Positions 17,460 to 26,664 of a DNA stretch of 34,987 nt are shown in pieces; the first letter of the stretch is position 1, and each line of letters opens with the position of its first letter. The notes under the pieces were generated by a model. The model was given only the letters and a program-made list of their open reading frames with translations, searched no databases and was not told where the DNA came from. The translations under genes and the position numbers were made by a program. Source of the DNA: an uncultured Microcaldota archaeon (GTDB taxonomy: Archaea > Micrarchaeota > Micrarchaeia > Anstonellales > J096); contig CALKCX010000001.1 in NCBI GenBank assembly GCA_938083015.1, positions 1 to 34,987 of the forward strand, in the 5' to 3' direction.

Positions 17460-19672
17460 CTTATCACCGTATAATTAATAGATAAATCTCTACTTCTCTC
17501 TCTATCTAACCATATCTGTTGATTCCAATTTACCCCTAATTTTAATCTATCGTCATGGGTAATTATTATAAATTGATCTATTGATTCCATAGCAAGTTTA
17601 TTTATATTATCTATTAAATTATCTATTGAGAGATCGTCTAGATTATGAGTAGGTTCGTCTAATATTATTACTCTTAATTTCTTTGATATTATATCTAATA
17701 TACCTAATCTCATCGCTAAAGCATATACTGTTTTCTCTCCCCCGCTCATTCTATCTACGCTAACTAATTTATCACCTGTCTTAATAGTTAATTCATAACC
17801 TTCTTCATTTACAACTATCTTTGGATCCCCGTATATTTTACCATAATAAAGACTATTCCAATACTTTTCTAAATTCATGTTCAATACATCTATCAACCTT
17901 GCCCTACTTTTTACCATAAGATCTTTCATTTTACTATTTATTTCATCAAGATCTTTCCACAAAGCTCTTTTCAATTCTAGATTTTTTTCTCCTTGTTCTA
18001 ATTCTTCTAAATAAGGTAATAGCTCTTTTTTATCTCTTATACGAGCATTAATTGACGATTTTATCTGTTCTATAGTTACTATTATGTTTTCTATACTACT
18101 TCTCAATGAGGATAGTTCAGAATTAACATTTAAAAATTCTTGATCTATATTTTTTAGTCTTTCTAACTCTTGAAGCAATGCGGTTAAATAAGCTTCTTTA
18201 TTTTTCAATTCTTCTTTATATTTATCAACTTTAGCTTCAATTTCCTTTTTTCTATCTAATTTTCTCTCTATTTCAATTAGCTGTTGTTGCTCGTTTTTTA
18301 GCAATTCTTCGTCATCTAATTTCTGATTAATTATATTGTTAATCTCTTCTACTTTTTGTCTATGATCTTCTATAGAAGTATTCAATGAATTTATATTCTT
18401 TTTATTATCTTCTAAGAGTTGATTTAATTCTTTTAATTCTTTTTCCATGTTATTTAATGTTTTCTCCATATTAGTTTTAACATAATTTATAATATAAGCT
18501 AAGATGATAACAAAGAGTATTGACAGAATACCTATGTTAAATAACAATATTGCCAATATGATAAGAGGTATTCCTAATATTGTTTTGTTTAATAAATCAA
18601 TCTTCTGTCTTTGTTTATTTATCTCTTGCTTATAATTTTCTATTCTATAATTAATATCTTTATTCTTCTCTTCCATTATCTTTATTTGGCCGATCATCTC
18701 TTGTATTTTAAGCTCTATATCTCTTTTCTGATCTTTTAGGTTATCATTTATTCTCTTTTTTTCCTCTATCTCTTTTAATTTTTGTCCAATTTCTTCTAAT
18801 TTAATTCTAATCTGTTCTTTATCTAAATCTATGTTATAAGTTTTCAACTCATCTTCTAATCTTTTTATCTCATCTCTTAATTGAGCTATAGTTCCCTTGT
18901 TGATATCGTACTCGGTCTTATATTTTTTATGTTCATTATACTTCTTTGATATCTCTGGAAGTTTTTGTTTTAAAGCAATTTCTCTTTGTTCTCTATCTTT
19001 CAAAATTTTTTCGTATTTATCCAATTTCTCTTTCAATACTTTCAATTCCTCTTCTATATTCATTAATCTCTGTTGATATCTTTTTTTAATTTCTATCAAA
19101 ACTGCCATATTCTCTTTAATTTCTTTATCTATTGCTTTCATCATAATTGTTATCCTATCTATTCTAGTTTGATGTTGTTCTATACCAAATATCGTATCTA
19201 AATAAGTCTTTAGTTCCTTAGGTCTTAAATTCAATATTTTATATATACCATCTTGGGCACCGTATAGGACTTTTAAGAATATATCTCTTTGTATACCTAG
19301 CATTTTCTCTACTTCTTTAGATATTTCATCATTATTCCTTGTCTTAAGTTTATCATCTATATATAAGCTACTCTCTTCTCCTTTATTACCAGCGTATATA
19401 TTTCTTTTAATATTCACCTTTCTATTTTGAACAATGAATTCAACTTCTATATTCGCCGATTTAGCTCCATCTCTAATGAAGTCCTTTTTATTAGTCTTAG
19501 CTATTGATCTATAACTATCTGTTATTGAACCAAATAATCCATAAAGTATACCTTCTATTATACTAGTTTTACCAGATCCGTTTTTACCAAATATCAATAT
19601 TTTGCCTTTGTTAAAAGATACTTCTGTATTTTTATGAGACATCCAATTAGATAAGTTAACTCTTGTAATCAT
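17456..19672 (-). CDS. Rad50/SMC-like ATPase with a central transmembrane-like hairpin in place of the zinc hook
   Basis: N-terminal NLSNWMSHKNTEVSF...GKNGSGKTSIIEGILYGLFG (Walker A); coiled coils; C-terminal DRMSGGEKTVYALAMRLGIL (signature), RVIILDEPTHNLDD (Walker B), FIIITHDDRL. No Cys residues. Central hydrophobic segment ILGIPLIILAILLFNIGILSILFVIILAYIINYV. Confidence 0.92.
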   Translation of the reverse strand: MITRVNLSNWMSHKNTEVSFNKGKILIFGKNGSGKTSIIEGILYGLFGSITDSYRSIAKTNKKDFIRDGAKSANIEVEFIVQNRKVNIKRNIYAGNKGEESSLYIDDKLKTRNNDEISKEVEKMLGIQRDIFLKVLYGAQDGIYKILNLRPKELKTYLDTIFGIEQHQTRIDRITIMMKAIDKEIKENMAVLIEIKKRYQQRLMNIEEELKVLKEKLDKYEKILKDREQREIALKQKLPEISKKYNEHKKYKTEYDINKGTIAQLRDEIKRLEDELKTYNIDLDKEQIRIKLEEIGQKLKEIEEKKRINDNLKDQKRDIELKIQEMIGQIKIMEEKNKDINYRIENYKQEINKQRQKIDLLNKTILGIPLIILAILLFNIGILSILFVIILAYIINYVKTNMEKTLNNMEKELKELNQLLEDNKKNINSLNTSIEDHRQKVEEINNIINQKLDDEELLKNEQQQLIEIERKLDRKKEIEAKVDKYKEELKNKEAYLTALLQELERLKNIDQEFLNVNSELSSLRSSIENIIVTIEQIKSSINARIRDKKELLPYLEELEQGEKNLELKRALWKDLDEINSKMKDLMVKSRARLIDVLNMNLEKYWNSLYYGKIYGDPKIVVNEEGYELTIKTGDKLVSVDRMSGGEKTVYALAMRLGILDIISKKLRVIILDEPTHNLDDLSIDNLIDNINKLAMESIDQFIIITHDDRLKLGVNWNQQIWLDRERSRDLSINYTVIR

Positions 19673-20406
19673 ATTCTTCTAATAGATAACGTAAATTTAT
19701 TAAAATATAGATTTGCCCCCAATATTATTAAGAATGGTAAGAATAAGAATACGTTTATCAATAGCATTAACCATCTTATAACTTCAAGAGGTAACACGAT
19801 GTTTATCAAGAATATCGTAATTAAATTAGCTAAAGTAGCAATTATTCCATAGATTAGCGGGTATATTAATAATTCTTTTCTAAACAGATATATTTTTTTT
19901 ATGGCCTTTTCAAAATTCACTTCTTCTATGACAATTGCATAAGGTATTAAAATTAAAATATAGCTTATTAAGAATATTATAATTGATAAAACCCAGCTAT
20001 CAAAAGAGTAAACATAACCGTATATTGATATAGATAATTGTAAAAGGAACCAGAATATGAAAAACATGTATACTTCTGGTAAACTATGTTTTATGTTTTT
20101 TATAAAAGCTTCTTTTGGTATCTGTTCAGTTCTATATTCTTTTGTTGCCAATGTCAATACTACAAATACTAAGCTATAGATAAACATTGTAATTAAATAA
20201 AATAAAATTATTAAAAACATTTGAAATAAGTCTATTTCGGTTAGTTTAGAAATCCTTATAAATATGCCGAATGTTGACAGGTAAATATATTCTGGCAATA
20301 GATGTAATAATAAGGCAGATGTTACTAGAAGGATAAATCCTACGATTAATACTAAATCTAAAGATTGTAAATACACATCTATGCTACTCTTAAGTTCGTA
20401 GATCAT
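19669..20406 (-). CDS. Polytopic membrane protein of unknown function, first gene of the Rad50-like operon
   Basis: 245 aa with about six hydrophobic segments; 4-nt overlap with the Rad50-like gene. Confidence 0.7.
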   Translation of the reverse strand: MIYELKSSIDVYLQSLDLVLIVGFILLVTSALLLHLLPEYIYLSTFGIFIRISKLTEIDLFQMFLIILFYLITMFIYSLVFVVLTLATKEYRTEQIPKEAFIKNIKHSLPEVYMFFIFWFLLQLSISIYGYVYSFDSWVLSIIIFLISYILILIPYAIVIEEVNFEKAIKKIYLFRKELLIYPLIYGIIATLANLITIFLINIVLPLEVIRWLMLLINVFLFLPFLIILGANLYFNKFTLSIRRI

Positions 20407-20450
20407 ATATATATTTAAATATTCCTTATTTAAAAAAACATGGTGGTGTT

Positions 20451-21116
20451 ATGACACAATTGTTAGATCAAAATACAAGAGATGCAATAAAAAAATACCT
20501 AGCTGGTATGGAAAGTCCTGTAAAATTATTGGTAATTACAGATAATCGCTCTCCAAATTGTACGTATTGTAATGATATAAAAATGCTTTTCAAAGAATTG
20601 TCTGAACTTGATCTGGAGATGTTACAGATAGAATTAATAGATGGATGGAGAGAAGAATTTGAGAAAAATTATGGTATAAGATTTGAACACGTACCTGCAA
20701 TTGTATTTTTAAATGATAACGTAAAAGGCAAAATCGTCTACAGAGGTATTCCAGCAGATCAAGAATTTGGAGTATTTTTAGAAACTATATTAGAATTGTC
20801 ATTAGGACATGTACATCTTAGAGATGAAGATGTAGAAAGAATAAAGAAGATTGATAAGAATGTCGATATTAATGTATATGTTACTCCTTCATGTCCTTAT
20901 TGTCCAGCAGCAGTAGCATCAGCTTATTCTATAGCAATGCTTAACCCCAATATAAAGGCATATGCAGTTGAATCTGTAGAATTTCAAGTAGAGAGTAATG
21001 AAAATAAAATTAGAGCAGTCCCAACTGTTATTATAAAGACAGATAAGAAAACTGTAAGATTTGAAGGGGCATTGCCCATTGACGTATTTATAAGTAAAAT
21101 CGAATCTGCATTATAA
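20451..21116 (+). CDS. Protein disulfide oxidoreductase (double thioredoxin-fold, PDO-like)
   Basis: Two redox motifs in tandem thioredoxin-like halves: SPNCTYCNDIKMLF and TPSCPYCPAAVASAYS; cis-Pro-like EHVPAIVFL and IRAVPTVII. Confidence 0.9.
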   Translation: MTQLLDQNTRDAIKKYLAGMESPVKLLVITDNRSPNCTYCNDIKMLFKELSELDLEMLQIELIDGWREEFEKNYGIRFEHVPAIVFLNDNVKGKIVYRGIPADQEFGVFLETILELSLGHVHLRDEDVERIKKIDKNVDINVYVTPSCPYCPAAVASAYSIAMLNPNIKAYAVESVEFQVESNENKIRAVPTVIIKTDKKTVRFEGALPIDVFISKIESAL

Positions 21117-21117
21117 C

Positions 21118-22155
21118 ATGGATGTAGATTCGAAATTAGAGTTGATAAAGCGAAGACCTACTGAAGAGTTAATAAACATAGAATTAATAAAAGAAAAACT
21201 AGAGACAGGAGAGAAGATTAAACATTATATAGGTTTTGAGATATCTGGATTAATACATTTAGGTACTTTATCTACATTACTTAAAGTTAAAGATCTTAAA
21301 GAAGCAGGAGTAGATGTTAACATATTTATAGCTGATTATCACAGTTGGATAAATAAAAAATTTGGAGGAAATTTAGAGACAATAAGAAAAGTGGCCAATC
21401 AATATTTTATGCCGTTTATTCAAACATTAGGTATAGATTCTAATTATATAATGGCCTCTGATATATATGACAATGATTACTGGGCAATGGTGATAAAGAT
21501 AGGAAATAACAGTACTGTAAATAGAGTTAGGAGAACTTTAACTATTATGGGCAGAGAAGATTCTGATAGTAATCCTGTGTCTTATTTTATATACCCTCTA
21601 ATGCAGACAGCAGATATATTTAAGTTGGAAGTAGATATAGCTCATGCAGGAATGGATCAGAGAAAGGTACATATGCTTGCCATAGATGTAGCTGATAAAA
21701 TAGGTATGAAGAAACCTATGTGTTTACATACTCATCTATTACCAGCTTTAGATTACGATGGTCGTATGGATATTATTGATGCTAAGATGAGTAAAAGTAA
21801 AGAAAAAGGAGCTATATTTATACATGATAGCGAACAAGAGATAAGAGAAAAGATAAGATCTTCATACGCCCCTGCTAGACAGCTTGAAAATAACGTTGCC
21901 TATGATATATTGAAATGGGTGATAATTAGAAAAGATGATCAAGAATTTACTATTCAAAGAGATTCTAAGTATGGGGGCGATATTACAATTACATTACCAG
22001 AATTTGAAAACGCATATATCAAAGGTGAGATTCATCCAATTGATTTGAAGAATTTTGTAAGTGATAAACTAATAGAGATGTTAGCACCTGCTAGAAAACT
22101 TAGCGAATCTAAACGAGAATTAATTGATTTTATAAGAACCTCTAGAACAAGATAA
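21118..22155 (+). CDS. tyrS: Tyrosyl-tRNA synthetase (archaeal type)
   Basis: IGFEISGLIHLGTL (HIGH-like), YPLMQTADIFKLEVDIAHAGMDQRKVHMLA, KMSKSKEKGAIFIHDSEQEIREKI. Confidence 0.93.
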   Translation: MDVDSKLELIKRRPTEELINIELIKEKLETGEKIKHYIGFEISGLIHLGTLSTLLKVKDLKEAGVDVNIFIADYHSWINKKFGGNLETIRKVANQYFMPFIQTLGIDSNYIMASDIYDNDYWAMVIKIGNNSTVNRVRRTLTIMGREDSDSNPVSYFIYPLMQTADIFKLEVDIAHAGMDQRKVHMLAIDVADKIGMKKPMCLHTHLLPALDYDGRMDIIDAKMSKSKEKGAIFIHDSEQEIREKIRSSYAPARQLENNVAYDILKWVIIRKDDQEFTIQRDSKYGGDITITLPEFENAYIKGEIHPIDLKNFVSDKLIEMLAPARKLSESKRELIDFIRTSRTR

Positions 22156-22188
22156 ACCTTTTAAACATAATCTATAATAGAATAAAAC

Positions 22189-22587
22189 ATGCATGTTAAT
22201 GAATCTGATCCTAAAGTATTAATAGCTAAACTTGCTGATAGATTGAAAAAAGAATTACCTAAACCAGATTGGGTAGATTATGTAAAGGCCGGAGTTTACG
22301 CAGAAAGACCTCCTGAGCAAGAAGATTTCTGGTGGATTAGAGCAGCATCTATAATGCGAAAACTATATCTTGATGGTGCTATTGGAGTAAGTAGACTTAG
22401 AAGATTATATGGAAGACGTAAAAAGAGAGGAGTAAAACCAGAACATAGGGCAAAGGCAGGGGGAAAGATTATAAGAAGTATATTACAAGGATTGGAAAAA
22501 CTAGGATATGTGGAGAAGAGTAAAAAAGGTAGAATATTAAGTTCTAAAGGAAGATCTCTTTTAGACCAGGTTGCTAAAGAGATATGA
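22189..22587 (+). CDS. rps19e: 30S ribosomal protein S19e
   Basis: S19e-like: PDWVDYVKAGVYAERPPEQEDFWWIRAASIMRKLYLDGAIGVSRLRRLYGRRKKRGVKPEH. Confidence 0.95.
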   Translation: MHVNESDPKVLIAKLADRLKKELPKPDWVDYVKAGVYAERPPEQEDFWWIRAASIMRKLYLDGAIGVSRLRRLYGRRKKRGVKPEHRAKAGGKIIRSILQGLEKLGYVEKSKKGRILSSKGRSLLDQVAKEI

Positions 22588-22841
22588 CAGAGGAACCAGA
22601 TGAATTTGAAAAAGACGATAAATTAAAGAGAACTCTTAGATTAATACTTACACCAGAAGCGTATTCTAGATTAATGAATGTTAAAATCGCCAATCCAGAA
22701 TTATTTCAACAAGCAGTTAATACAGTTATTAACATATATTCTAGATATGGAAAAACGATAGATGAAGCACAATTGTTAAAAATATTGAAACAATTAAAAG
22801 GAGATGAAGGAGGGGGAGAGATAATTATAAAAAGAAAATGA
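22584..22841 (+). CDS. PDCD5-family DNA-binding protein
   Basis: LRLILTPEAYSRLMNVKIANPELFQQAVNTVINI...LLKILKQL; typically follows S19e in archaea. Confidence 0.85.
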   Translation: MTEEPDEFEKDDKLKRTLRLILTPEAYSRLMNVKIANPELFQQAVNTVINIYSRYGKTIDEAQLLKILKQLKGDEGGGEIIIKRK

Positions 22842-22842
22842 T

Positions 22843-22853
22843 CTATTTAAAAA
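22843..22853 (+). promoter_or_regulatory. Putative TATA box for the six-gene membrane cluster
   Basis: ctatttaaaaa about 25-30 nt before ATG 22876, immediately after the PDCD5 stop. Confidence 0.4.
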
Positions 22854-22875
22854 AGTTAATCGATATATTAATAGA

Positions 22876-24390
22876 ATGGGATTAGTACAGATTATACTGA
22901 ATAATACAGACATACTGGCATTGGGACTTGGTATAGGCCTGTCAGTAGCCTTAATAATATATTTTTACAATCTAATATTTAAGAAAGATCAGGCAAAGGT
23001 AAGTGAAACTATAAAAGATGTGGCAATTGTAATATTTTATATTATCGTATTATTCGTATTAGACAGTATATATAATGTCATGCTTGCCAATTGGTTAGGT
23101 TTATCTACAGTACCACCTGGTACTAATTTAAGATTAGCAGAAGCTGTAATATACAAAGACATAGATAAGTTTAGAGAGAGCTTAATGTACGTATACTTGG
23201 CCGATTTTATATTAAACTTATTTGGATCTTTTCATGTTCATATACATACTGCTTTAAATCCTGAGATGTCTTTGTTACCAGGTTCATCGATATTTAAACG
23301 TCTAGCAAATGCAACTGCCACATTGCTATCTGATAAAGCTGCTTTAGATCCGTATAAAAGTGAGACCGATTTAAATATATTTTCTGTATTCTTATCGCCT
23401 ATGCAAATGCTATATACTGCTTCTTATGGTATGTTTCTAATATTAGTATATAAATACGTTAAACTTACAATTATAACTTATCTTCCTATGATTATGTCTA
23501 TATTTGTTCCATTAGGTCTGTTATTGGTATTCTTACCTATTACTAGAAAAGTAGGTATGACAATACTGGGCTTAGCTGTTACTCTTTACTATCTATTCCC
23601 CGTATTTATAATATACGCGGATACTGTTTTGAGAAATATGCCAGATCTTGATTATAGATATATATCATCTTATATATCTCCTACTATAGTAGAATTTCTC
23701 GATAGATCTTCTTCTCCTCAAAATCCTTCTCAGCTAATAGGGTATAAATATGCTTTTATAGAGAGAGAAAAGCAATATAGTATGCAAAATATAAATCAAA
23801 TTGTTTCTGATAATAATTCAATAGCTGATAGTCAAAAGGAAACAATTGGCACAATATACTTGTATTCTTTTGTTGATGCTCAATCTATATGTGAAAACAA
23901 TGTTGATGATGAAATATGTAGAGAATATGAAACTGTAAACATAGGTAGTTTTAGATCTGAAAACTCTTTAGCACCTGTAGCATCTTTAGGGGGCAATATT
24001 TTGAAATTTGCTGCCTTAGCAAGAACTAGTGCAGCTATTAAAGAAGTATTGCAATCATCTTATGTTGTTGCAGTAACAAATCCAGTATTGCTTTTATTAA
24101 GAAACATAGCTAATATTGCTATAAACATAGCAATATCCACGATATATATTACGCAGATAATGCCTATTCCTGGAGTATCCCAGTTAATATACGGTGCTTT
24201 GAATATTCCGTTTATTCCATTTTTGATTTTCAAGACAATATTAGAAGTATTGATAATCGTATATAAAAACATTCTATATGGATCAATAACGATATTTTTA
24301 GATATATTCTTAATAATAACAGGTTATAGAGCTGTTGCTTCTATAATAGGAGCAGAACAAAGAATACTAGGTTTAGAGAAGGTGTTATAA
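22876..24390 (+). CDS. Paralogous polytopic membrane protein 1 of 6
   Basis: 504 aa; N-terminal TM-linker-TM; LLVFLPITRKVGMTILGLAVTLYYLFPVF; C-terminus ILGLEKVL. Confidence 0.85.
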   Translation: MGLVQIILNNTDILALGLGIGLSVALIIYFYNLIFKKDQAKVSETIKDVAIVIFYIIVLFVLDSIYNVMLANWLGLSTVPPGTNLRLAEAVIYKDIDKFRESLMYVYLADFILNLFGSFHVHIHTALNPEMSLLPGSSIFKRLANATATLLSDKAALDPYKSETDLNIFSVFLSPMQMLYTASYGMFLILVYKYVKLTIITYLPMIMSIFVPLGLLLVFLPITRKVGMTILGLAVTLYYLFPVFIIYADTVLRNMPDLDYRYISSYISPTIVEFLDRSSSPQNPSQLIGYKYAFIEREKQYSMQNINQIVSDNNSIADSQKETIGTIYLYSFVDAQSICENNVDDEICREYETVNIGSFRSENSLAPVASLGGNILKFAALARTSAAIKEVLQSSYVVAVTNPVLLLLRNIANIAINIAISTIYITQIMPIPGVSQLIYGALNIPFIPFLIFKTILEVLIIVYKNILYGSITIFLDIFLIITGYRAVASIIGAEQRILGLEKVL

Positions 24391-25466
24391 TGTTACCAAT
24401 CTTCAATACTCTAATATTAACATTAATCGGTATTGTTATAGCTTACATAATACTATTGTATCTTCTATCTAGATTGAGCAATAATGAAGAATTGAAAAAT
24501 AATTATAAGATAGAGATGCAACAATTGTTACTTAGTGTATTTCTATTTATAGGAATACAGGCCATTGCCAATATAGTAAATCTTTTTTACAATACATATA
24601 CTCAAGGTTTTGATTTATTCGATTATATATCAATACAATTGACTTTAATGCTTAGAAATCTTCATGAATTTGCAGCTCATCTTACATTGACAGCTACTTT
24701 AATGAAGATGTTTGGAGAATTTACAAATATAGGTTATCCTCATGGTAATTTTGGATCGGCAAAATTAGTAGCATACCCAGGAGTAGATATTTTATCATCA
24801 GTTACATTTCAAATTAGAGATTTAATGTTTATAGCTACTGGTGGATTAGTAGCACAATCTATATTAATGGATGTTATAAAGACGTTATCTTTAACATTGT
24901 TATTACCAATAGGTATTGTTCTTAGAATATTACCTATATTTAGACAGTTTGGTAATGAATTAATAGGTTTATCCGTATCTTTATATATAATCATGCCTCT
25001 TATATACGCTGTATTTTTCCAGACTATGATAGATTTAGCAAGCTATAGAGGGGGGTTTATCGAGAGATTCACAGCTTATTATTTAATGTTATCCGATAGC
25101 GATCCTACTATGCTAGCACCAGATAAGATGTTTGTAAAAATACAGAATAATACCAGTATAATGAATACGGCCAATGTTATAATGGATTATGCCGATAATC
25201 AATATTTTAAAGATATTAATAGTGAACTTGAAGGTAAAACTTCAAATCCAGATAAATTGTATAGGATGTTTGAATTGTACATGTCAACATCTCTTGTAAA
25301 AGCAGGTTATGTACTTGGACTTCCTATATCTTTTTTATTCGTATTTGGCCTATATATATACGCAGCAGGATTTTTAGTATTTGCATTTGGTCTACCTGGA
25401 TTTGCACTAGCAATAACATTGACAGCTGCTAAAAGTATAAGAGACTCTTTAGAGAGGTTGACTTAA
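24390..25466 (+). CDS. Paralogous polytopic membrane protein 2 of 6
   Basis: 358 aa; TAATG overlap with gene 1; VLRILPIFRQFGNELIGLSVSLYIIMPLI; C-terminus IRDSLERLT. Confidence 0.85.
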   Translation: MLPIFNTLILTLIGIVIAYIILLYLLSRLSNNEELKNNYKIEMQQLLLSVFLFIGIQAIANIVNLFYNTYTQGFDLFDYISIQLTLMLRNLHEFAAHLTLTATLMKMFGEFTNIGYPHGNFGSAKLVAYPGVDILSSVTFQIRDLMFIATGGLVAQSILMDVIKTLSLTLLLPIGIVLRILPIFRQFGNELIGLSVSLYIIMPLIYAVFFQTMIDLASYRGGFIERFTAYYLMLSDSDPTMLAPDKMFVKIQNNTSIMNTANVIMDYADNQYFKDINSELEGKTSNPDKLYRMFELYMSTSLVKAGYVLGLPISFLFVFGLYIYAAGFLVFAFGLPGFALAITLTAAKSIRDSLERLT

Positions 25467-25467
25467 T

Positions 25468-26664
25468 ATGCATCCTATTATACAATTGGTTATTCCGATT
25501 ATAATCATCTCGATAATAATATACGTCATTGCACAGTTATTAGCTAGAATACTAAACAAGCCCGATATAGTAATGTATGTAAACATGGAGCTTCTAAACA
25601 TAATGATCTTTTTAATACTTTTAATAATCATACTTTTCTTAATAGATAATATTGTATACTTATCAGTATTAACTTTAAATCCTGATGCTGAAAACGAAGT
25701 TTGTAAGGCAAACAACATACCTAATTATAGATGTCACATAGTTATTTCTGGTTACTTTCTTGAATCTATACTTAGAGAGCTTACCGATTATTATATTCAG
25801 TTAAATTCAATGGTTATGGTAAATAATTTCTTTAAGTATATGGGGGGTGTAAAAGGTATACAGGGTGACAAGTATATAAAAATACAGTTTAATCCCCTTG
25901 TGTATATCGTAGATGGTTATCTAGAGCCTATAATTAGACAAACCCAGACTATGCTGCAATTCGTATTGGCCCAATTTATAATATTATGGTATATCACTTC
26001 TCCACAATTCTTTATTGGCTTTTTAACATTCGGCGTTATATTAAGAGTATTTGCACCTACTAAAACAGCTGGTGGTCTAATTATTGCATTGATAATAGGT
26101 TTATATTACGTATTTCCTATGGCCTATGTATTATTAGATGTACATTATAGATACGCATACGATGGTACATATGGGTTTAATAAAATCAATACTTTTAGAG
26201 TTACTGAACATCTATTTTCTATATTTGGTCTACCATCTGGTCTTGATAAGGCCATTAATTCTATAACAGGATTTATAGATAAATATAAGGATACGCAAAA
26301 CATACCTGTTAATGAGGCAGAAGAAAGAATAGGAGGTATTGCAGCTACTTTATCACAATTATCTTCAGTAGCATCTATATTGTTAAAAGCAGCTGTTATG
26401 GTATCTTTTATGGTTAGTTACCAATTAATATCTATGTTTCCAGTAGCTACTTTAGGTTATGGTTTACTTATTGATATGGTCCCTTCTATTAAGAATAATA
26501 TCGTGAATATACCTGTTCTTCTTCTTAATATATATACGGAATTCTTTTTGATATTTGGTGTTTTAATATATATTGCATTAATAAGTACTGTGGCATTTGT
26601 AAAAACTTTATCTCCTATTCTGGGTGGTGACGTTGAAATTGCTGGTATTACTCGTATTATTTAG
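25468..26664 (+). CDS. Paralogous polytopic membrane protein 3 of 6
   Basis: 398 aa; ILRVFAPTKTAGGLIIALIIGLYYVFPMA; C-terminus VEIAGITRII; Cys pair (ENEVCKANNIPNYRCHI) after TM2. Confidence 0.85.
   Translation: MHPIIQLVIPIIIISIIIYVIAQLLARILNKPDIVMYVNMELLNIMIFLILLIIILFLIDNIVYLSVLTLNPDAENEVCKANNIPNYRCHIVISGYFLESILRELTDYYIQLNSMVMVNNFFKYMGGVKGIQGDKYIKIQFNPLVYIVDGYLEPIIRQTQTMLQFVLAQFIILWYITSPQFFIGFLTFGVILRVFAPTKTAGGLIIALIIGLYYVFPMAYVLLDVHYRYAYDGTYGFNKINTFRVTEHLFSIFGLPSGLDKAINSITGFIDKYKDTQNIPVNEAEERIGGIAATLSQLSSVASILLKAAVMVSFMVSYQLISMFPVATLGYGLLIDMVPSIKNNIVNIPVLLLNIYTEFFLIFGVLIYIALISTVAFVKTLSPILGGDVEIAGITRII

Noticed and set aside
17456-19672. Canonical SMC or condensin identity for the Rad50-like gene
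   Set aside because: Length (738 aa), N-terminal NLSNWMSHKNTEVSF pattern and the absence of a globular SMC hinge fit Rad50/SbcC better than SMC.
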